Shown: piece by piece, positions 55,930-64,000 of the stretch
How the letters are laid out: each line of letters begins with the position of its first letter
Numbering within the stretch: the first letter of the stretch is position 1
NCBI GenBank assembly: GCA_020205615.1
Contig: CM035160.1
Span: 123,409,605-123,473,604 of the forward strand
Length of the DNA stretch: 64,000 nucleotides
Origin: Panax quinquefolius
Taxonomy: Eukaryota > Streptophyta > Magnoliopsida > Apiales > Araliaceae
Reading direction: 5' to 3'
Program-made: the position numbers and the translations under genes
Notes under the pieces: generated by a model
Told to the model about the DNA's origin: nothing
The model's input: only the letters and a program-made list of their open reading frames with translations
Databases searched by the model: none

Positions 55930-58007
55930 GATTATGACATAAGATAGCTTTTCAAATATGAGAACTATTCTCAAATTCCTTAACCAATTCGCTTAATACT
56001 ATATTTGGTTAAATAACATCTAATATGTTTCGCAGTTGATAGTAATTTAGACATTGTAAAATTCTCAGTAAATGAATTTGTAATTAACAACATTTTAACA
56101 TACATTCTTTTATTAATTACCAAAATAAATTAGGTCTTGTTTTAAATTGGTATCTCCCACTATTTTCTTCAAACTATATTACCCTCACTTATATAGTTCT
56201 AAGAATATCTAATTAAAGATTTGCTAGTGAGAATAAGGATCCCATTTCAAATGTATATAGCCTTGTGGTGACACAACAAACTATATATAAATAAATAGGT
56301 GTAGACAACTTTTGTCAATTACATCAACTATGCAACTCCTTTTCTTTTTTGCCTCTTAGATTATTTTGATCAAGTGGTGGCACATCCGAATCAAAATTAT
56401 CCAAGTTAAGTCGGACCTAGCACTCCATATATTCAAAAAGAAAAATATCATCCTTGTGGTGACACAACAAAACAATATTGTTCAATTTTCTTTATAAGCA
56501 TCAAATGTGATAAATTAACATCTTAAATACTTAATACTTGCCTTGTGGTGACACAACAAACTCATATTAAATATTTAATACTCTATTAATTTTATCATGC
56601 TAGAAAGCTTACGCTCGATATTCCAAATATATCTTTGAACGCTTAGGACTTAATATAAAAATTGAGGGGTTTGTTATTAATTTGTCTCATCTTGTTTAGC
56701 GCATGCATTTATATATATATAAAAATACGCGTATATATTAATGAACATGCTAAAGCATGTTTGCATAATATATAATATATATAGTATAAGCATGCACATA
56801 TAGAATACTATATTCTACCCGAATTGATTATGGACTTTTATTCTAGTTTGGTTCACTAGAGCCACCAAGTGAACCAAAAGGTCAAACCCTAGGGGTGCAA
56901 GAAATAATATTTAAATATAACTATTACATTTAAACCCGGGCTCCATTACAAATGGGTCTTCAAGCGCTCCTTGCTCCTTGATCTCCAATTTTTCAAAAAT
57001 TAATTCTAACTATTCCTATTACAAAACTATTTTAAAATAAATAGAAACCTTGATCAGCAGTCAAGGGGAAGTACATAGGAGGGAGATAGAATTTACATTA
57101 AGGAAAAATTAGAGAAGACGAGGTACGCAGACCCCATTTAATAAAACCCATACATTCATGCATCCAACTAAAATAAAATCCAATCACATTGGTCAATAGT
57201 CCATAATCAATCCCATTTATTATCATACACATCATCATATGCATCAATAAATAACATTCATCTTATGAATAATAAACATTTAATATATATATTGATATCA
57301 TTTAATGGGCAAATTTAGTTAGTATAAAATCTATTTTTGAATCAAAATAAACTCCTTTATTTTAATCCAAATTTAAATCAAAATAAAACTATTTTATTTT
57401 AATTTATCCAATTTTGAATAAAATAAACTATTTTATTTTAATCAAAATTTTAATCAAAATAAACTCCTTTATTTTAATTAATTATGGAATTCAATTCCAT
57501 ATATATAAAAAAATCTTTAATTAAAATAAACTCTTTTATTTTAATTAATAATGGAATCCAATTCCATGTAAATAAAATATTAAAGGAAACACGGATTATA
57601 TTTCCTATTCACAAATAAACTCCTTTATTTTGAATAATATGAAATCTTATTTCATATTTAAATAAACTCCTTTATTTAAGGAAACACGGATTTTCTTTCT
57701 ATTCACAAATAAACTCCTTTATTTTGAATAATATGAAATCTTATTTCATATTTAAATAAACTCCTTTATTTAAGGAAAGATGGAATACAATTTCAACTCC
57801 AATTAGTTATCATGGAATCAAATTCCAACTCTAATTAGTTAGCATGAAATTTAATTTTAAAATTAAAATAAACTTTATATTTTAATATAAAATAAACCTT
57901 TTATTTTAATAAAAAAAATTTTTATAAGAATAAAATTTTATTATATATATATATATATATATAAAATAAAACCGTTATTATATATATATATATATAATAA
58001 AACCGTT

Positions 58008-58061
<54 letters not shown>

Positions 58062-58430
58062 CCGCCGCGCCTTCCTTTTAAACAATTACATGAAATAACA
58101 AGTATCAATATTCTCATTAAGGATGCTTGGTCACGTGAATGAGAGTAACCTGCTGGTTTTTTTTATTGATTACGTGCAGGACCACTTTTCTTTTAAAACT
58201 GTGAAGCATCAAGCATGTGACCCCTTTTATAGCCGTGCGTTCCTTGTTGCCTTGAAAAATGGATCACGTGTTTTTTTTTTATCAACAAACCTATTTTCAT
58301 GAAAATCGTGATTTTTGATTTTTTTTTTATTTAAATTTTATACAATTAAATTATGCCCAATTAAATTGTTCTAAACACATATCAACATACATATCAAATC
58401 TGAACAATTAATAATTCGCATAAAGGTTTG
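55930..58430 (-). other. AT-rich leader of the copia element with short inverted motifs
   Basis: No coding frames. Three copies of CCTTGTGGTGACACAACAAA lie at 56261-56280, 56452-56471 and 56541-56560; about eleven AAATAAACTCCTTTATTT-like palindromes lie at 57340-57900, including a tandem duplication of about 93 bp (57585-57777); TA runs lie at 57942-57962, 57979-57996 and 58015-58059. Confidence 0.7.
57340..57900. repeat. Palindromic AAATAAA-CTCC-TTTATTT units, about eleven copies
   Basis: Arms AAATAAA and TTTATTT with CTCC (or CTAT, CTCT) between, at about 57344, 57379, 57420, 57458, 57524, 57612, 57658, 57706, 57754, 57871 and 57891. The last copies are degenerate. Confidence 0.85.
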
Positions 58431-58442
58431 GCTCTGATGCCA
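58431..58442 (-). promoter_or_regulatory. Primer-binding site, copia element (iMet)
   Basis: Minus strand TGGCATCAGAGC, one base from TGGTATCAGAGC, immediately inside the LTR end. Confidence 0.8.
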
Positions 58443-58443
58443 C

Positions 58444-60327
58444 TGTTAGGTTTGTAATATTCTTGAACGCAATCAAATTGCAAAAAAAATGCGGAAGCGA
58501 GTAAAATCAGGGTTTAAAAAATTTACAAACCATATACCCGGATCACCCTTTATGCACAATTATTAATTAAACGAAAAGATAAAGAATAAAATCATACCCT
58601 TGAAGATCGAGCTTCCTCAGGTACAAGTTCACCTCCAAATCCTTTCGCGTCCAACTTGAATCCACCGGGGTTTTGTTCCTTCATTTGATCAACGTTAGCC
58701 ACCCATATGTTTGGCCTCTAGAGGTGATCCACCAAGGAATAATAATGATTTAAGAAGAAGGGATGTTATGGCTAACCCTAGTTTTTTATCTCTATAGAAA
58801 GGGCGTACTCTCCAACAAATTGGAATTATTGCGTTGTAAAAGTCAACAACTCCCACCACCCATAATAAGACTCCTCTTATTTATAGATGTGGGCAACCCA
58901 CTTTAACAATTAAGGAATTGGGATTTATTTAATTAATTAAATTATTTTAATTAATTAAGCTCCTAATCTAATTAGGGATAATTAATTAAACTCCTTTAAC
59001 TAATTTTCCTTCCTAATCCAATTAGGAATAAATGAGAGTACTTATATTAAATTAATTCCTAAACTCTTTAGAAATTAAAATAATAATAATTGTAATAATA
59101 TTAATAAGACTCCTCTTATTAATTTATATTTAATATTTCTAAAATATTAAATAATAAATATTAAGCTATTTAATTTATTCTATCACCATAGATTAAATTA
59201 AATATATTTAACATATTATTACGATTATGCCATTAACTTCTTAAATAATTATTCTTCCTTTTATGGTGTGACCCTTTAGGTTCTCCATATTAAACCTATT
59301 GTGAATAAATCAATTAGAACAATTCTAATCTTATTTAAATAAATAAATTAAACAATTAATTTATTTAAATAAATAATATTTATTCTACAATAGGGATAAG
59401 CCTCCCTAGCGATCAACGACTTTCCAGATAATATAGATTTCAACATTAATCATTAAAGAACCTTTGAGTAAATAGTTACCGTATAATTCAATCCTTCAAC
59501 CATACAATGTCCCAATTAAATATAAGACATGGAATTACCACAAGTCTTATTTTATTTAATTATATGTATTTCGATTCTTAAATGCACAACACCAAATAAT
59601 GCAACTTAGAAACTCCTTTCTAATTTCATTCTCGCTTGCCAAGGACTACTTTGGTTGTCATTTTACTTAATCACATAGGACATTTCTCTTTTTTATTAGA
59701 AGTGGTAGATTCTTTATCGATCATACATTATCTCCATGTATAACTTATTATACCCAAGCATACCCTTTGATATACCCTAAGGGTCTTAAGGAATAAGTCA
59801 AAGTATAACTCATCATACACAAGATACTATGATGATCTCAAGTCCAAGGATTACTTGTACTACTATCACTACAGAATACCTATTGATAGGCAAGTAAAAC
59901 TCCATTAGGTATTCCTTAGCGAGCCAATGCGTTAAGTGAACTTATTCTCTAATAAACACCTACATACTTGCTTTAGTGTCTCCACACAAATGATCATGAG
60001 ATCAATCATCCTCATCCAACGAAAGCAAGTTAACGTATGTACCAATCTATCCGGATTCACTAATCCCCAATTTAGTAATCCAATGATTGGGAACTATTTT
60101 AGTTTTAAGCTTTCTAAGAATTTAGATCTCATTAGAATAATCATCATCATTATTCTAAAAGCATTGCTTAAAACTATGGGTTTATCACATATTATAAAAC
60201 AAAGATCATATAGATAATTAAAAGCCTTTAATAAATTAATACTTTTTATTAATAAATGAATAAGATTGTTACAAAGTATATGCTTTATCATCAAACATAA
60301 TTGGCTTGTGTGCATATTACTTTCACA
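58444..60327 (-). repeat. 5' LTR of the copia element
   Basis: TGTTAGGTTTGTAATATTC to TACTTTCACA on the plus strand, about 1.88 kb, with a TATA box at 58878-58885 (minus). AT-rich; the frame 59936-60217 shows no domain. The outer end is inferred from a CACA before the family-A sequence resumes. Confidence 0.65.
58878..58885 (-). promoter_or_regulatory. LTR TATA box, copia element
   Basis: Minus strand TCTATAAATAAGAGG, oriented toward the primer site. Confidence 0.6.
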
Positions 60328-62341
60328 AATCCCTCGTCAAAAATCTGCATATACCTTATATAGGATTCTCAAGCCATAAAATCCTATTTTCCAATTTTAT
60401 TACTTCATATAACATATTTAATTATTTACTCATAACTAGTTCATTTTCATGAAAGTACCAGATCAGTCCCAAAAATATTTCTTTTCTGGAATTTAGCAGA
60501 ATATAGTCCCATCTTGAACATATATTTTTCTCAAAATTTTTAAAATTCATTTACTATTTTTCATATGGCAAAAACTTCCAAATATTTAGACATTTATCAT
60601 AAATTGTACTTTTATCCAAAAATTCAGAAATTTACAGGGTATACTCCTGTTATATACATGTACTCCCAATAAAAATTTCACCAATTTTGGAGTTAACCAC
60701 AAGGCATTATAAGGGTTTACTTTTAAAATTTTCTTTTCCCATAAAATCCATAACTCTTAATCTATACATCCAAAAATCGCCATTTTTGGACACAATCTAG
60801 AAAACTTATCAAATTATCATTTCAATTTTTTCCATAATTTTCGAGGGTCAGAAAAATTACAAAACTGTCACTGGCAGAAACCCCTTTTTAATGAAAATAC
60901 AATTCGTATGAATACGAATGATCATTTACAATGCATGCTGTAAACCACATAGGCAGGTTATTTCAATAGAATAATAAAGAATGGAACCAAAGTCATGCCA
61001 AACGCATTGCGAGTGATATTCCAATGTAATAATAAATAATGAAATAATGTAAGAATTCACCAGTGCATGCGATAGACATCGCATGCATGTGTTATTCTAA
61101 CAAAATAATAAATAATGGAACCAAATTCATGCGTAAAGCATGTATATGATGTTCCAATGTATAATAAAGAATGGAATAATGTAAGAATTTCATCATGTAT
61201 GCGGTACTTCGCATAAAACAAAAAGTTATTCCAACATAATAATAAATAATGGAACTGTGTCAAAGCGTAACGCATGATAGGATATTCCAACAGAATAATA
61301 AAGAATGGAATAACAGAAGAATTTCACCAAGTATAGGGTAGCCCGCGTATACAGGTTATTGCAACATAATAATAAATAATGAAATAGCAAAAGTTCTCTT
61401 CATGAATACAAAAGAAATAATACCCCTTACCGTAAAAGAAACTGAATATAAGAGTAGGGAAGTAGCAGAATACATTTCTATAGTTTCTCTATAAATTCTC
61501 TCTCTAGAGTTTTAGTGAATTCGTAAGAAATTATGAAGGAATGAGCTTCTATTTATAGAAAAATGGACTGCATACTAACTAACTCATGAACGGTCCAGAT
61601 TGATTTACTTTAATCTTACGGTCCATATTTAAAGCAAAATTTTTTAAATAAAATATAATATATTCTATTTATAATCTAATAAAACGAAAAACTTTATAAA
61701 AGATTTTACTATGCAAACACTATGTAGGTACTATGCAACACTATGCAGGCACTATGCATAATAAAATATAATATATTCTAATTATTGTCTAATAAAATAG
61801 ATAACTTTATAAAAGTATTCTGTTTTATATAAAAAGATTTTACTATTAGCCTAATAAAACGAATAACTTTATAAAAGTATTCTGTTTTATATAAAAAGCT
61901 TTTCTGTTTTATTACATTAATAATACTAATAAAACAAAACTGAGTGACTTATTACGTAAGCATCAATAATCAATACCGTGTGCTACTATACAACCACGCG
62001 TATTACTGTAATTTTAACACCTGGTGTTTCAACAGTTAACGGTAAAACTTCCATCGTTATTTTCATAAAAATATTTTTGTCGTTTTCTCAATCCGACAAT
62101 AATTCCGTTGTGGGGTCCACCAATGATTGTACCGTCGCATTTAATATTCCCTTCCCGACAAAAAGAATATTCCCCACTAATCGAATATTCCCCCGGACAA
62201 ATCTAATATTTTATATCAACTTGATTACTTTGCAAAAAAAAAAAATTCATATATTACCCTTAACTTAAACTTTTATCAATTTAACTATTTACCAAAATAG
62301 AAAAATTGAATACTTTTATTTCATTAAATTCGGGTCTCACA
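60328..62341 (-). repeat. Element 5 left LTR, inner part
   Basis: 60345-60560 matches 33490-33720 in element 3's internal region. 60950-61350 is a tandem hairpin array of class II with units of about 60 bp. The TATA box is at 61550-61557 (minus). It ends CGGGTCTCACA. The stretch 61690-61930 has short repeats (ACTATGCA, AAAGTATTCTG). No genes. Confidence 0.75.
61550..61557 (-). promoter_or_regulatory. LTR TATA box, element 5
   Basis: Minus strand TTCTATAAATAGAAGC, matching elements 3 and 4. Confidence 0.65.
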
Positions 62342-62674
62342 ATCACCCTCCTTATGAAATTTAAGCCCAAAATTTACGTGCGCACTGATATTCAAGAGAT
62401 GAGAATACATTGCTTTCTTTTCGAATTGTACCTTCCCAGTTATATCCTATGTATCATGATTTTTCCATTGCTCATCTCCTGTATTTCAGATATCATTCTA
62501 AAATATATCTTCAAAACAAAGGATAATTGACATATCACAATTTGTCAACTTATCAAGTAAATAATTTCAGCTTAGGTAAGTCACACACTAGCGAAGTATA
62601 TAACTCGTCTCTCCCCTCCTAGTTCTAGACTCTTATCTCCGCCAGCGACCATATCCCTAAACTCTGATAGCAAA
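62342..62674 (-). other. 333-bp internal region of element 5
   Basis: The left end has the purine tract (minus AAGGAGGGTGAT) and ATGAAATTTAAGCCC, matching element 1's sequence beside the integrase end. The right about 130 bp match element 1's leader (AATTGACATATCACA, CTCCCCTCCTAGTTCTA). The intervening gag-pol is gone. The primer site TGCTATCAGAGT (minus) lies at 62661-62672. Confidence 0.8.
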
Positions 62675-64000
62675 TGTGACGCCCCCAAAATTAGGTATAC
62701 ATCATCCATTCTGAGTCGCCAGATACATGGTACAAAATTCAAATACAACTTCATTTATACAACTGTTGAGTTGTCGTATAGAATACGACCATAGTTAACT
62801 GTGAGTTTTAATATAAATGTATGTAACTCTTATGGTGCCTCGACCACAACCTTACAATGGTACTTTACATAAAAGTATAGTCAAAAACTATTTTAGAAAT
62901 TAAAATCTTTGGGAAGTGCTCAAGGAAACCTTCGTACATGGGAGGCCATGCGTCTAGGTTATAATAGATATCATATGGCCACAGAATTATCCTTGGTTGA
63001 CCCAATAGACCCCAAAGAAAAACGAGAAGATTACTATCATCTTTTTCCCAATGGTGAGTCTTCTCTTGACATATAAATATCTCTGTTGTCTCCAAGTGAA
63101 AATTATGTTTCAAATAAACTCCAAGATCATACAGGTAATGCTAGTAGATATATTCAGCTAGTAGATGTGCACAACCATGTCTTATGAGAACATGAGGTTG
63201 TATGTCATTAGACATCTTGTATGATAGTGGCAAAACCCCCTTCCAAAGTTGGGTTCACCTCACCCTATTTGATTTACCAAATATAACTACTAAATATTGT
63301 ATAGAATACAACACACTTTTCTATACTATTTGGGGAGGACCACCACATCTAGAGACCACTGTTCCATTCCTCTGTTATCCCCACTCGACCCGGCAACACT
63401 CTTACGGCAACACTCTTATTACCTGAAAGGAATTGTGAAGCAGAAAGGGTGAGCACAACTAGCCCAGTAAAGAATATCATGACTAAAGATAATTAAATTA
63501 TCAATAGCTTTCATCAATAATAAATCAGAGATTTAGAACATATGGTAGATGATAAAACTTTTCAACCATAGTTGCAATGAACGAAGCAATCCATTAGAAG
63601 AGTCAAATAGACCATAAGGTCTATTATCTTCTCTATGTTAAAAGTCTACCAATATTGTTATATCCATGTAAAATAAATCAACAGTTCTTGTCCACAATCA
63701 TATGAATAACTCATAATCATAATTGTGGTTCTAAATTCCTCTTCGCAACTAGGACGAAGATAATTTTCATCACCTATCTTCACCTGAAACATCAAAAATC
63801 ATGGTTATACCAAATCGTAATTCCTCGCTTTCATAATCATACTGATAAATTCATCTTTGCACTACGGCCAAAGATATTCATTAACAATTCATCTTTGTAC
63901 TACATGCCAAAGACATACAATTGTATTTTAGAAGAGTTAATTAGAGCATGATATCTACTATCTTCTACGAATTAAAAGTGTATAATAAATATTTTATCAC
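62675..64000 (-). repeat. Element 5 right (5') LTR, incomplete at window end
   Basis: Starts TGTGACGCCCCCAAAATTAG. Contains conserved frame copy d, the GGGTGAGCACAACTAGCCC block (63448), a TCTTCG/CGAAGA hairpin (63740-63760) and the class I hairpin region at 63850-63910. The window ends before its TATA box. Confidence 0.85.
62865..63190 (-). pseudogene. Conserved frame of unknown function, copy d (one stop)
   Basis: Nearly identical to copy c (FLWGLLGQPRIILWPYDIYY). A TAG replaces the Glu codon of EYIYEHYLY, splitting the frame near 63150. The open part is 62865-63113. Because it is the LTR partner of copy c, its similarity reflects recent LTR duplication and not selection. Confidence 0.5.

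Larger units (their letters stand above)
55713..60327 (-). mobile_element. Element 6: truncated Ty1/copia element (5' LTR, leader, start of gag)
   Basis: On the minus strand: 5' LTR (58444-60327, starting TGTTAGG on the plus strand), iMet primer site (58431-58442), a long AT-rich leader (55930-58430) and a short gag-like start (55790-55925). Everything downstream, including the 3' LTR, is missing at 55713, so it is a 5'-end fragment. It lies in element 5's LTR, but the flanking LTR pieces do not join cleanly, so a deletion accompanied or followed insertion. The copia assignment rests on the primer site, the TGTTAGG terminus and the gag-like fragment. Confidence 0.65.
54778..64000 (-). mobile_element. 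Element 5: family-A element with a 333-bp internal region (cut by window end)
   Basis: Left (3') LTR 54778-62341 is interrupted by copia element 6; internal 62342-62674; right (5') LTR from 62675 past the window end. Purine tract and iMet-like primer site are at the expected ends of the internal region, which is too small for any protein. The LTRs (subtype A3) contain the conserved unknown frame. It is an extreme deletion derivative of family A. Confidence 0.8.

Noticed and set aside
59936..60217. 93-codon plus frame in the copia LTR
   Set aside because: Antisense to the LTR, AT-rich, no motif; LTRs rarely code.
1..64000. Host tRNA, rRNA or protein-coding genes
   Set aside because: No cloverleaf with A and B boxes, no rRNA-like blocks and no frame with a non-transposon domain were recognised by eye; a tRNAscan-SE run would be decisive.

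Overview
This window looks like a gene-poor, retrotransposon-saturated stretch of a flowering-plant nuclear genome, probably a eudicot. The evidence is plant-type Ty3/gypsy (Tat-like, Athila-like, chromovirus) and Ty1/copia remnants, LTRs with TG...CA ends, tRNA primer-binding sites, purine tracts, TATAAATA promoters and 5-bp target duplications. I found no host protein gene, tRNA, rRNA or CRISPR array. Nearly all reading frames are retroelement remains or open frames inside tandem repeats. The species cannot be named from this sequence.

Layout. 1-7832: minus-strand Tat-like gypsy element (start of reverse transcriptase, protease, gag, primer-binding site, 2.8-kb 5' LTR full of TA microsatellites), running off the left edge. 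7833-10543: plus-strand LTR fragment ('element 0') of the dominant family, here called family A. 10544-18586: minus-strand chromovirus of family A (element 1) with a full but broken gag-pol and a truncated right LTR. 18587-26737: second minus-strand chromovirus (element 2) with a 3.2-kb left LTR and one nearly continuous gag-pol broken by a few lesions; an unmatched LTR-like piece follows (26738-about 27580). From about 27581 to 40491: plus-strand Athila-like element, split by a complete coding-free family-A element (element 3, 29895-37613, duplication GTATC). 40492-40996: LTR-end fragment. 41002-50461: complete plus-strand family-A element (element 4, duplication CGGTA) that keeps only gag and protease remains. 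50462-54777: two inverted copies of another repeat. 54778-64000: family-A element 5 (minus strand) with a 333-bp internal region, its left LTR broken by a truncated copia element (element 6, 55713-60327).

Relations. Family A shows stepwise gene loss: gag-pol present (element 1), gag-protease only (element 4), no retroelement domains (element 3), internal region almost gone (element 5). These elements share LTR ends, an iMet-type primer site and a purine tract, so the empty ones were probably mobilised in trans by coding relatives.

Most unusual signals. Family-A LTRs carry arrays of short hairpins downstream of the TATA box. The two stem arms change together between copies (ATCTTTG/CAAAGAT, ATCCTTG/CAAGGAT, ATCTTCG/CGAAGAT; and GTTATTCCA/TGGAATAAC versus GTTCCA/TGGAAC), which suggests a selected RNA or DNA structure. 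A roughly 100-120-codon reading frame unlike any retroelement domain I recognise occurs four times in family-A sequence, and two copies compared by hand show mainly synonymous differences in their central block.
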